Below are positions 21,862-29,507 of a DNA stretch of 35,324 nucleotides, in pieces (the stretch's first letter is position 1; each line of letters starts with the position of its first letter). The stretch covers positions 1 through 35,324 of the forward strand of contig JAUWCZ010000012.1 in assembly GCA_030609055.1 (NCBI GenBank), given 5' to 3'. Source of the stretch: Chloroflexota bacterium (GTDB lineage Bacteria; Chloroflexota; Anaerolineae; Anaerolineales; UBA11858). The notes below the pieces were generated by a model. That model had not been told where the DNA came from. It was given only the letters and a program-made list of their open reading frames with translations, and did no database searches. Made by a program: the position numbers and the translations under genes.

Positions 21862-24371
21862 AAACGTGCTCCTATTTGCCTAGCCCTGTGCCGAGAAAAT
21901 AGGGACATTACACCATTAGCCAATCCACCGATAAAAATTGTTCCCACAGAGATGATGATGCCAATGTTGAATGGAAGCCAAGTTTTATTTGCCAGGTTCG
22001 GTTGTCCCATAAGATTTTCATATTTCATGCTGTCAATCACCCCCGAGACATAACCGGAAAGAAGCTGGGGAGAAGAACGGAAATAGGGTTGGATTAAGGG
22101 TTCTACCTGGGCGCTGACAACCATATTTAATGGTGTGTCTTCAAGAATGGTGCCAACCTGTTCGATCCATATTTTTGCTGTGTTAGGATCATCAGTTATA
22201 ACCAGAATCATTTCAAAATCCCCGATATTATTCACATTAATCAAGGGTGGAGATCCCCAGGCGTTACTTCCATCAAATGCCAGAGGAATGATTTTTTTAG
22301 GCGCGATCACAAAACTTAATAATCCGGCAGACTCGCCAGGCAAATAACCAAGGTTGATATACTGCTGGTTGTGTTTATAGGCATTCTCTCCCTGGGTAGT
22401 CGTTAGGAAATGTTCAGCCAATACCGGTCCGGTTGGTTGCGTGGAAACAAATGACAGATAAGTACCTTGCTCCATCAGATGATCAACAACAGCGGCAGAA
22501 GCAGTGTGCATTTCGCCGGTGGCAGCGGGTTGATAATCAAAAGCTATTAGTACCGGTTGCTCACTTTTAAGACGCTCTATCTGATAATACAACGCACCAT
22601 AACTGGAAGTTTGAATAGGTCCATCTGTAGGTGTTGGTGTTGGAATCGAATCGCCAAATATTACTGTTCCAGTGATCGTTACCAGTAGGATTATAGCGAT
22701 CAACCAGCGAAGAACTCTTTGGGTTGCTAGTGGAGGGGGTTTCTTAATGACTTTTAATTTACTTTCTTCCCCGATAAGCTTTCTCAGGAGATTTACGTAT
22801 TCCTGATGTGATTTTGAGGCAGTAAGATCGAGTGGTTTCCGAGCTGCCTTTTCAGGATCCAAAGCAAGTTCGGCTTCTGCAGGTAGAACGCTGGGAATTC
22901 CAGCGAGGGGACCGTAGTTTTCTATATAGTCCTCATCATCAGGAAGACCGGTAGTATCCGTGGATTCAACGACGGGCCGCATGGCTTCTACCCAGCCTGG
23001 CAGTTCGCCGGGGGTTATTTCATGTTCAATGGGTAGCGATTCGTCACCGCTGGAGGCTGTGGACAACCAGCTTGGAAGTTCGTCATCAAATAAGTCATCA
23101 AAGAAATCCTCTTCTTCGATCTGGAACGGGTCCACAGTTTTTCCGGGGGTTGAGTCTGGGCTGATTCCGGCAAGGAATTGGAGTTCCTCAGGAATATCCT
23201 GGATACCCTCTGGAGAGGGTTTATCCTCAGCAGATGCCCAGGAGGGGAACTTTTTGTGTTCGGTCTCAACTTTCTCCTTATCTGGAATGGACGGCTCTTT
23301 TTCTTCCTTTGTTTCAGCAACAACTGTTATTTCCTCGGGAATCTCCGGAGTGATTTCATCAACAGTCAGATCTTTCTTCCGTAAAAATTCTCGCACCGCC
23401 GTATCATCTTCATCCATTTGCAGCCAACCCGGTACTTCCTCTGCGGGAGTTTCAGTTTCCTCTGATTCTTCAGTCGGCTCCTGCTCCTTTTTGCCAGTAA
23501 CTGATAACCAATCAGGAAAGGAGGAGTCATCCTCAACCTCTTCGCCGCTTTTATTCAGACGTTTAATCCGTTCCAGCCAGTCGGTCTCAGATTTTTTCTC
23601 AGTGGGGGTAGGAACGACTTCTGGCTCACTCTCTTCAGTTGAGTCAGAATCCTGAAGCATGTCAAACCATCCCGCGTCCTCGCCGAATCCGGATGACATT
23701 TGGTCAAGGTCGAACTCATCCAGCGGTTCAGTTTGTTGGGTTAGATCAGCCTCGGGAGTTTCATCAGGCAGTGCCTGGTCATCTGGAAGGGTTGAATCTA
23801 ATTGGGTGTCTTCAGGCGCGGATAAATCATCCAATGGGGATGTTTCGTCAAGTGTTTCTTCAGCCGTGAAATAGTCGTCCTCCGGGGGTGTTTCATCAGA
23901 GCTTATTTCAGGCTGGGCTTGGTCATCAGGCATGGTCGAATGATCTGTGGTTTCTTCTTCAGAAGTGAAGATGCCATCCGTTGGTGGTGTTTCGAATGGG
24001 GATTCTTCAGGCTGTAACAGATCATCCAACCGAGATGCTTCGTCCGGGGTTTCCTCAGGCTGTAACAGGTCATCCAACCGAGATGATTCGTCCGGGATTT
24101 CCTCGGGCTTTAACAGGTCATCCAACCGAGATATTTCGTCCGGGGTTTCTTCAGGCTGTAACAGGTCATCCAACCGAGATGCTTCGTCCGGGGTTTCTTC
24201 GGGTTGTAACAGGTCATCCAACCGAGATGATTCGTCCGGGGTTTCTTCGGGCGGTAACAGGTCATCCAGCCGGGAGGACTCATCAGGTCCCAATTGAGTA
24301 TAACAATAATTACAAAATTCCTGATTGTCCGAATTTGGTCTTCCGCAGGTGGGGCAGAGGATATCTTTCAT
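21858..24371 (-). CDS. Zinc-ribbon membrane protein with acidic 16-residue repeats
   Basis: The 837-residue protein begins with a four-cysteine zinc ribbon (C6, C9, C20, C23: CPTCG and CNYC). Six near-identical 16-residue repeats follow at residues 29-124 (consensus PDESSRLDDLLQPEET), then degenerate copies and a long acidic, disordered region to about 540. That region contains recurring W-L pieces such as DWLERI, FPDWLSV, VPGWLQM, LPSWLST and LPGWVEAM. A transmembrane helix at about 565-583 leads to an outside domain of about 200 residues (PVLIAFDYQPAATGEM) and a final membrane helix near 805-825 with a basic tail. The acidic cytosolic arm looks like a multivalent docking platform. Family and function are unrecognised. 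It overlaps the next gene by 4 bp. Confidence 0.8.
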   Translation of the reverse strand: MKDILCPTCGRPNSDNQEFCNYCYTQLGPDESSRLDDLLPPEETPDESSRLDDLLQPEETPDEASRLDDLLQPEETPDEISRLDDLLKPEEIPDESSRLDDLLQPEETPDEASRLDDLLQPEESPFETPPTDGIFTSEEETTDHSTMPDDQAQPEISSDETPPEDDYFTAEETLDETSPLDDLSAPEDTQLDSTLPDDQALPDETPEADLTQQTEPLDEFDLDQMSSGFGEDAGWFDMLQDSDSTEESEPEVVPTPTEKKSETDWLERIKRLNKSGEEVEDDSSFPDWLSVTGKKEQEPTEESEETETPAEEVPGWLQMDEDDTAVREFLRKKDLTVDEITPEIPEEITVVAETKEEKEPSIPDKEKVETEHKKFPSWASAEDKPSPEGIQDIPEELQFLAGISPDSTPGKTVDPFQIEEEDFFDDLFDDELPSWLSTASSGDESLPIEHEITPGELPGWVEAMRPVVESTDTTGLPDDEDYIENYGPLAGIPSVLPAEAELALDPEKAARKPLDLTASKSHQEYVNLLRKLIGEESKLKVIKKPPPLATQRVLRWLIAIILLVTITGTVIFGDSIPTPTPTDGPIQTSSYGALYYQIERLKSEQPVLIAFDYQPAATGEMHTASAAVVDHLMEQGTYLSFVSTQPTGPVLAEHFLTTTQGENAYKHNQQYINLGYLPGESAGLLSFVIAPKKIIPLAFDGSNAWGSPPLINVNNIGDFEMILVITDDPNTAKIWIEQVGTILEDTPLNMVVSAQVEPLIQPYFRSSPQLLSGYVSGVIDSMKYENLMGQPNLANKTWLPFNIGIIISVGTIFIGGLANGVMSLFSRHRARQIGARL
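24000..24287 (-). repeat. Six tandem 48-bp coding repeats
   Basis: Six consecutive 48-bp units encode the 16-residue motif P-D-E-x-S-R-L-D-D-L-L-x-P-E-E-x in the zinc-ribbon protein. Units differ at only a few bases, mainly in the codons for residues 4, 12 and 16. More degenerate copies continue downstream in the gene. The near identity of neighbouring units points to recent expansion by slippage or unequal exchange. Confidence 0.92.
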
Positions 24372-24373
24372 CG

Positions 24374-25018
24374 TCAGCCCCCATATGGACGGTCAGTTCC
24401 CATCAGGATTCTGATCCCGGTGGTGATAGTTCCCAGCGCGATTCCAAGTAGTAACCCCCGTGCTCCGCCTAATGCAGGAACGCGAATTATCCAATCGTGT
24501 ACAACATGAAGGAAAGGAATGTTAGCTGGTGGAACAGAAAAGGATCCGAGGAGAACCAGGAGGATTACAAAAAAGAAGGTGATCGAAAAAAGATCCATCC
24601 TTTTCCGCAAGATATTGGCTGCGGCGTAGGTCAGACTAACGGCTGTTACTGCTAACATACTGGTTTCAATTGGCAATTGGATGTATGTGAAAACCCAATT
24701 CGTCATCTGAAAATTGGGCTGTCCTGCCAGGTAGGTTTGGAGCATATCAATTATTCCTACCGCTAAAGTCACAAGTAAGGTGATAATCAGAATCAGACTA
24801 TAACCGCTATTTTCTCCTTCAGACCCCATTTTCTTAATGTGGACTGTCAGTAGGTTTATGATGCCTACCAGCAGGGCAACCGCCGCTAATACCAGCCCTG
24901 TCCGTAATAATATGAACCGGATATTAGTTATAGACGGGATGAAATACCCGGCAAGAACGACAATCCCCACGCCTATGGCAATAGCTGTAGAAATAGGCGC
25001 TTTGAGTTTAATATTCAC
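24374..25018 (-). CDS. Polytopic membrane protein of unknown function
   Basis: The 214-residue protein has about six hydrophobic helices, starting with AISTAIAIGVGIVVLAGYF and ending in a Gly-rich segment (GGARGLLLGIALGTITTGIR), with a short cytoplasmic tail MGTDRPYGG. No catalytic or transport signature was recognised. The start overlaps the end of the DUF6754-like gene by 4 bp (25015-25018) and the stop lies 2 bp before the zinc-ribbon gene, so the three are certainly co-translated from one message. A membrane-embedded subunit of the same complex is the natural inference. Confidence 0.7.
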   Translation of the reverse strand: MNIKLKAPISTAIAIGVGIVVLAGYFIPSITNIRFILLRTGLVLAAVALLVGIINLLTVHIKKMGSEGENSGYSLILIITLLVTLAVGIIDMLQTYLAGQPNFQMTNWVFTYIQLPIETSMLAVTAVSLTYAAANILRKRMDLFSITFFFVILLVLLGSFSVPPANIPFLHVVHDWIIRVPALGGARGLLLGIALGTITTGIRILMGTDRPYGG

Positions 25019-25797
25019 ATTGAACCTGCCAGAATATCCTCAATGAAAGTATCAATGCCGAGAAAATTAAATAAAACACTGGTGAGGATGATAAAAATGA
25101 TTATCCATCTAAAAACATCCTGGGCAGATATGCTGGCCAGATGGATTTTTCCTGCACCCAGGTAGGCACCTCCGGCATATAATTCTTCTCCGATGAGGGG
25201 ATCGGATGCCGAGGCATATATAATAGCCTGGGCAGGCAGTTGAGCGGTACCAGCAATTGTAGGACTGCTCTGTCGTTCTCCAGCAGTGGTTAACCAGGTT
25301 ACTTCACTTCCAAACCAGCCAGTATGAATATTGGCGGAAACGTTGTTGTCCCGGATTGTTGTGAGGGTTCCTGCTGCATAGGAAAAAGGTGTCAATCCAA
25401 CCAGTTCGCCAGAGGGATTTCTTCCCTGGTCATAGGCACTGCCTGCTTGGAAGGTTCCCTTGATGGTGTCTTGGGCCAGAATTGATATCACTGCATTACC
25501 TGTGGAAGCAACAGGGGGATAATCGCTAACAGATGATTTTTCTATGACCTGTTTCAAAATACTTAATCCCGCCAATGCTGAAGCGGATTCTGGACCTGTA
25601 ATTCCCCCTCTCCCGAGCGAGATGTGCAGCTGGGTACCGTCTTCAACAGCTTCATTCACTTCCTGAATGATTTTATCGTAGGCAGGAATGGGACGGTTTT
25701 TTTTCTCCTTCGGCTCGCTCTCGATAATCGAAAAAAAGATCATCAGGCCGAAAAAGAGTACAACAACTACAATGCCTGTGAAGCCTGTGGCTGACAC
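25015..25797 (-). CDS. DUF6754-like membrane protein
   Basis: The product has a hydrophobic helix near the N-terminus (GIVVVVLFFGLMIFFSII), a charged cytoplasmic-type linker (EPKEKKNRPIPAYDKI), a soluble domain of about 170 residues (LHISLGRGGITGPESASALA, GNAVISILAQDTIKGTFQAG) and a C-terminal helix (WIIIFIILTSVLFNFLG). It resembles DUF6754 from memory of that family, held with moderate confidence. I chose the GTG at 25797 because GGAGGG lies 7 nt upstream. A TTG at 25812 is also in frame but overlaps that site and has no Shine-Dalgarno of its own. The GTG start gives 260 residues. It follows the 84-residue gene closely and overlaps the next by 4 bp. Confidence 0.7.
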   Translation of the reverse strand: MSATGFTGIVVVVLFFGLMIFFSIIESEPKEKKNRPIPAYDKIIQEVNEAVEDGTQLHISLGRGGITGPESASALAGLSILKQVIEKSSVSDYPPVASTGNAVISILAQDTIKGTFQAGSAYDQGRNPSGELVGLTPFSYAAGTLTTIRDNNVSANIHTGWFGSEVTWLTTAGERQSSPTIAGTAQLPAQAIIYASASDPLIGEELYAGGAYLGAGKIHLASISAQDVFRWIIIFIILTSVLFNFLGIDTFIEDILAGSM

Positions 25798-25812
25798 AGT
25801 TCTACCCTCCAA

Positions 25813-26067
25813 CTATAATGTTGGCTCGTAGGTTCTGAGAGCCTTGATAAACATTGCGGTTTCCGATGGGTCCTCTAAAATCCTGGCAAAGTCTTGGGAT
25901 TGTTCATTGGAAATAAAAGGAGACAAGACTGGTTGGCTTAGATATACCAGCTGTGCGCCAAGCAGATTGATTGGACCTAAAGCTTCCAAAAAGGTTGCTA
26001 TAAGATGATGGAGCCGCAATTTATATAGCGTTTTGATCCAATTTTCCCTGTTTTCTTGCATCTTCAT
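25813..26067 (-). CDS. Small hypothetical protein, first gene of the MutL-like cluster
   Basis: The 84-residue protein has a basic N-terminus (ENRENWIKTLYKLRLHH), a hydrophobic, possibly membrane-associated stretch (about residues 20-52, with ATFLEALGPINLLGAQLVYL) and a polar C-terminal helix (SQDFARILEDPSETAMFIKAL). I recognise no family. It lies 15 bp upstream of the DUF6754-like GTG start and is read in the same direction, which makes it the probable first cistron of the eight-gene run. The intergenic space before it (26068-26236) must hold the operon promoter, but no convincing minus-strand -35/-10 pair was identified. Confidence 0.6.
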   Translation of the reverse strand: MKMQENRENWIKTLYKLRLHHLIATFLEALGPINLLGAQLVYLSQPVLSPFISNEQSQDFARILEDPSETAMFIKALRTYEPTL

Positions 26068-26236
26068 AGTTCAGAATTAGTATAGCATAGTTTCATTTTT
26101 CGAGTGAGAGCTAGCTGTCTGCAGGGATATAACTTAAGATATCCAGCCATGATTATTTCTCATCCTGTACTCCCTGCCGTTGACAAAGTAAAGTATGATA
26201 TAGATGAATTAGCAAAATAAGATCTTGGAGGATGAT

Positions 26237-27112
26237 ATGCAACCTGATTTAACTGATCAAATCTTGGAATTGGTTCGCTTAACTTCTACTGATCTGCCCC
26301 CGGACGTAGAGAAAAAATTACGGGAATCAAGGGGACAGGAAACTGAAGGCTCGGCAGCCCAAGGGGCTCTGGATACGATTCTTAATAACGTTGAAATGGC
26401 TCGGAAAAACTCCACTCCGATCTGCCAGGATACCGGGACACCTATATTTTATGTGTCTTACCCGGAAGGGTGGAGTACAAGGAAACTTACCGCCCAGATT
26501 CAGAATGCGGTGATTCAAGCAACGGAGAAATCCTTTCTGAGACCAAACTCAGTGAATACGGTAACCGGTAAAAATACCGGAAACAACAGCGGAGATGAGC
26601 ATTATCCCTCTATCCATTTCCAGGAAACTGAGGGGGATAAGTTAACCATTGATCTAATGCTGAAAGGCGGGGGTTGTGAAAATGTGAGTATTCAATATAA
26701 ACTGCCTGATGTGTCATTATCAGCGGACCGTGATCTTGATGGTGTGCGAAAAACTGCTCTGGATGCAGTAACAAAAGCACAGGGAAAGGGTTGTTCACCC
26801 GGCGCGCTGGGCATTGCAATCGGTGGTGACAGGGGGTCATCCTATGCTGCATCTAAAGAAGCTCTCTTTCGACAGCTGGATGATGAAAACCTTGATCCAA
26901 CTCTGGCAGGGCTGGAGAATAAAATCACAGACCAGGCGAACCAGCTGGATATTGGTCCGATGGGTTTTCATGGAAAAACCACAGTCCTGGGCACAAAAAT
27001 CAAAAACCTCCACCGACTTCCCGCCAGTTATTTTGTTTCTATTTCCTATATGTGCTGGGCTTTCAGAAGGCGACGGATGATTGTCAAAGGTGGGGAAGCT
27101 ATTTATCAGTAA
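26237..27112 (+). CDS. Class I fumarate hydratase (or tartrate dehydratase) alpha subunit
   Basis: The 291-residue protein is the N-terminal half of an iron-sulfur class I hydro-lyase, catalysing fumarate to malate or a related reaction. The three [4Fe-4S] cysteines are in CQDTGTP (about residue 63), GGGCENVS (147) and KGCSPGALGIAIGGDR (186). The segment PMGFHGKTTVLG and a C-terminal VSISYMCWAFRRRR also fit the family. The ATG at 26237 is chosen because GGAG lies just before it; a TTG at 26225 overlaps that site. Two-subunit enzymes need a beta subunit with the swivelling domain, usually encoded next door; none is in the window. A terminator follows immediately, so the beta gene must lie elsewhere. 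Confidence 0.9.
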   Translation: MQPDLTDQILELVRLTSTDLPPDVEKKLRESRGQETEGSAAQGALDTILNNVEMARKNSTPICQDTGTPIFYVSYPEGWSTRKLTAQIQNAVIQATEKSFLRPNSVNTVTGKNTGNNSGDEHYPSIHFQETEGDKLTIDLMLKGGGCENVSIQYKLPDVSLSADRDLDGVRKTALDAVTKAQGKGCSPGALGIAIGGDRGSSYAASKEALFRQLDDENLDPTLAGLENKITDQANQLDIGPMGFHGKTTVLGTKIKNLHRLPASYFVSISYMCWAFRRRRMIVKGGEAIYQ

Positions 27113-27134
27113 TTCCTTCCAGAAAATGGCGTTT

Positions 27135-27169
27135 AAACCGAACAGACAAGGATTTTCTGTTCGGTTTTT
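27135..27169 (+). terminator. Rho-independent terminator after fumarase alpha gene
   Basis: A perfect 11-bp stem (27135-27145 with 27157-27167) with an 11-nt loop ends in a T run (27165-27169). Confidence 0.9.
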
Positions 27170-27258
27170 CCTTCTCTAGACCAGTCCGTATCCGGTAGAT
27201 GCAAAGAGGATAAATCATACAATGGTTATTTTGAATTTCTTCCAAAGGAGTGATCCCC

Positions 27259-27409
27259 TTGCAAACCTCCCAGACAGCTCATAAACTGATAACAAGGCGG
27301 CGCTGGTTTTGGTATCTATATGATGTTGGCAATTCTGCCAGTGATATTATCTCTGATCGTTGGTTTGGGGATTCTTCTGGGTGTAAATAAGATCCAAGCT
27401 CGGGAATGA
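27259..27409 (+). pseudogene. Possible small single-helix membrane ORF, apparently frameshifted
   Basis: The 332-bp stretch 27113-27444 has no long gene. It holds the fumarase terminator, then an AAAGGAG site (27244-27250) spaced before a TTG at 27259 that opens QTSQTAHKLITRRRWFWYLY. That frame soon turns polar and stops at a TAA near 27390. Moving +1 at about 27319 gives MMLAILPVILSLIVGLGILL and ends NKIQARE, stop 27407-27409. Joined, the two make a believable 50-residue protein: basic aromatic N-terminus, one membrane helix, charged tail. It may be a decayed gene, a sequencing error or programmed frameshifting. No homologue is recognised and confidence is low. Confidence 0.35.
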
Positions 27410-27444
27410 GTTGTGGAGACGGGTACCTCCTCCTGAAGCAGACA

Positions 27445-28734
27445 TTAAGTCACTTTTAGCTGTTGTTTGGAATACTCCAGGTAACTACCAACCTCGAGAA
27501 TGGTTTTGATCCGGAATAGCGCCCGGTGAATATCACTAAATGTGGTATAGAGCGGGGCAATCCCCAGGCGGATGTTATCTGGGGTGCGAAAGTCAGGGAT
27601 GACTCTGATTGTCGCTTCACCAGGTGTTGGATCAATCATTGCTCTGCAGATACGGTACGCTTCTGGATGACGCAAGGAGACATGCGAACCACGTCGGGTG
27701 CCATCAAGGGGAGATCCAATTTGAAATCCGTGGGGGATAAGCCATTCCTGAGCAAGATAAATCAGGTATTCCGTCTGTTGGAGGCTCTTTTCTCGCAAGG
27801 TATCTATTCCGACCTCCAGGAGGATATCAAGAGCTGGCTCAATGCCCGCCATAGATAGGATATGGGGAGTGCTGATTTGGAAGCGGTTGATTCCTTCCGC
27901 CGGTCTAAATTCTAAATTGAACTCAAATGGTGATTGATCAGCAAACCACCCCCAGATGGGTGTCTTTAATTGATTCTGGAGTTCTTTCCGAACGTATAAA
28001 AATGCGGGAGCTCCCGGTCCCCCGTTGAGATATTTATAGGTACAGCCGACTGCCAGATCTACTCCCCATTCTGTCAGTTTCAGCGGAACGACACCCACGG
28101 AATGGGATAGATCCCATAAAACTAATCCGCCGGCTTGATGAGTGAGCCTGGTAACTTCTTCCATCTGATACATAAATGCGCTTTTGAATGCCACCTGGGT
28201 AAGGGCTACCAGGGCGGTATCTTCGTTAATCTCATCTTGGATTAGCTCCTCACCGATAGTAATTGAATCTTCTGATTGAAGCAGATGCAGGCGGTGCCGG
28301 TTCCCTAACAACTCAATCACGCCCTGAAAAATGTACAGGTCTGATGGAAAATTGAATTCGTCACTGAGAAGGATGGATCTATCTCCCTGATACTGCAAGG
28401 CAGCAGCAGTAAGCTTAAAGAGATTAACTGATGTTGTGTCACAAACGAGCACCTCATCAGGTTCTGCACCGATTAATTTTGCGAGTTTTGATCCTAACTG
28501 GATTGGTTTTTCAAACCAGCCCTGATTCCACCCCCGGATAAGATTTTTCCCCCATTGATTTTCCACCACATCCATAAGGTGAGGAATGGTTGCCTGGGGA
28601 AGTCTTCCGAGTGAGTTGCCATCCAGATAAAGCAAATCAGGGTCGTCAATATAAAAACGATTCCGATACTCTGCAAGAGGGTCCTGACTATCAAGTTCCT
28701 GGGCATATTTGTGATCGGTGTTTTTTTTCATCAT
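27445..28734 (-). CDS. kynU: Kynureninase
   Basis: The 429-residue PLP-dependent enzyme cleaves kynurenine or 3-hydroxykynurenine to anthranilate or 3-hydroxyanthranilate plus alanine. Diagnostic features are YLDGNSLG (residues 36-43), the GWNQGWFEKPIQLG segment, VCDTTSVNLFKL, the PLP-binding Asp208 and His211 in WDLSHSVG, and the Schiff-base lysine Lys234 in CTYKYLNGGPGAPAFLYV. Length is typical. The ATG at 28734 (or the next codon) follows AAAGGA. It lies 46 bp downstream of the SGNH hydrolase gene, and that gap is filled by palindromes. No tryptophan dioxygenase or formamidase is in the window, so the rest of the pathway is elsewhere or absent. Confidence 0.93.
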   Translation of the reverse strand: MMKKNTDHKYAQELDSQDPLAEYRNRFYIDDPDLLYLDGNSLGRLPQATIPHLMDVVENQWGKNLIRGWNQGWFEKPIQLGSKLAKLIGAEPDEVLVCDTTSVNLFKLTAAALQYQGDRSILLSDEFNFPSDLYIFQGVIELLGNRHRLHLLQSEDSITIGEELIQDEINEDTALVALTQVAFKSAFMYQMEEVTRLTHQAGGLVLWDLSHSVGVVPLKLTEWGVDLAVGCTYKYLNGGPGAPAFLYVRKELQNQLKTPIWGWFADQSPFEFNLEFRPAEGINRFQISTPHILSMAGIEPALDILLEVGIDTLREKSLQQTEYLIYLAQEWLIPHGFQIGSPLDGTRRGSHVSLRHPEAYRICRAMIDPTPGEATIRVIPDFRTPDNIRLGIAPLYTTFSDIHRALFRIKTILEVGSYLEYSKQQLKVT

Positions 28735-28747
28735 CAGATCCTTTGCT

Positions 28748-28779
28748 TAATTCGAAGTCGAATTAACTGACCTAGTTAA
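28748..28779 (-). promoter_or_regulatory. Overlapping palindromes between SGNH hydrolase and kynU
   Basis: An 18-bp perfect palindrome (TAATTCGA-AG-TCGAATTA, 28748-28765) is overlapped by TTAACT-GACCT-AGTTAA (28763-28779). They fill the 46-bp gap just before the kynU ribosome binding site. They could be a repressor site or mutually exclusive RNA hairpins. No T tract follows, so a simple terminator is less likely. Confidence 0.45.
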
Positions 28780-28780
28780 C

Positions 28781-29395
28781 TCAACTTAATAGGATAGCTA
28801 AAACTGCAGGCAGAATGAGATCCACCCAGGCGCAGTACATAGCGTCAGAGGGGTGCAAACCATCCTCGGCTATAAATGCCGGGTTGTGGGCAGCTTCACG
28901 GGAGAGCGGGGTGATGTCCAGATACAGCACTCCCTTATCAATCGTCCTTGATTTGTTTACCCGGTTAAATTGGTCAATCTCCTCCCGGATTTCATCTCTG
29001 CTAGACTCCTGAGCAAATGGGGTAACACTCCAATCAGGAATGGAAAGAACCACTACGTTCTGGGCTGAACCACCGGCAAATTGAATGGACTGGTTTAATA
29101 GTGCCTGAAAATTGTCTTGATAGACATCAGGGTTGATTCCGTCGTACTGGTCATTGACTCCTATCTGGAGCGAGACCAAATCGAAAGTGCCAGAAGGACT
29201 TCTTTGTTGCAGTGCCTGGATCAGGTTTAGGCTAGTCCAGCCTTGTTCTGCGATTACAACTGGATCCAGGATCGATATTCCTTGTTTTTGAATCCTTTTA
29301 GATAACTGAAAAGGCCAGCTTTCCCTTTTTGGAACACCGATCCCAATTGTATAGGAATCCCCTAGAGTAAGAAATCTTCGCGGCAGCGGATTCAT
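28781..29395 (-). CDS. SGNH/GDSL-family hydrolase
   Basis: The 204-residue esterase-like enzyme has the SGNH blocks: block I FLTLGDSYTIGIG (nucleophile Ser14), a block II Gly in the EQGWTSLNLI region, block III QIGVNDQYDG with the oxyanion Asn, and block V EDGLHPSD with catalytic Asp and His. It most resembles short bacterial lysophospholipase or acyl-hydrolase types; the substrate is unknown. I take the ATG at 29395, which puts block I at the usual distance from the N-terminus. A TTG at 29434 would add 13 residues without family support, and neither has a strong ribosome binding site. No signal peptide is evident. It lies between tyrS and kynU on the same strand. Confidence 0.85.
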   Translation of the reverse strand: MNPLPRRFLTLGDSYTIGIGVPKRESWPFQLSKRIQKQGISILDPVVIAEQGWTSLNLIQALQQRSPSGTFDLVSLQIGVNDQYDGINPDVYQDNFQALLNQSIQFAGGSAQNVVVLSIPDWSVTPFAQESSRDEIREEIDQFNRVNKSRTIDKGVLYLDITPLSREAAHNPAFIAEDGLHPSDAMYCAWVDLILPAVLAILLS

Positions 29396-29507
29396 AATTC
29401 TCAGGATGGAATTTCTCGCAAGATAGGAGATCAATTTGCAGCTTAATAAGTCTAGAGGGGATGAATCAGGAGATCACCACCGGCTTTACTGGCTATTATT
29501 GTCTATG

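Noticed and set aside
24000-24287. Regularly spaced repeats that might suggest a CRISPR array
   Set aside because: The 48-bp units are contiguous, in frame and coding, without unique spacers.
22960-24451. Long plus-strand open frames rich in Ser/Gly or with SSGCNRSSNRD repeats
   Set aside because: They lie antisense to the zinc-ribbon protein and merely mirror its acidic repeats. They have no independent ribosome binding site or family match.
25798-25812. TTG start for the DUF6754-like gene at 25812
   Set aside because: It would consume the GGAGGG ribosome binding site that is well placed for the GTG at 25797.
26180-26208. TTGACA upstream of the fumarase gene as a full promoter
   Set aside because: The -35 is perfect, but the candidate -10 elements (TATGAT, TATAGA) fall at spacings of 8 or 13 nt rather than 16-18. 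A promoter is likely in this area but cannot be placed confidently.
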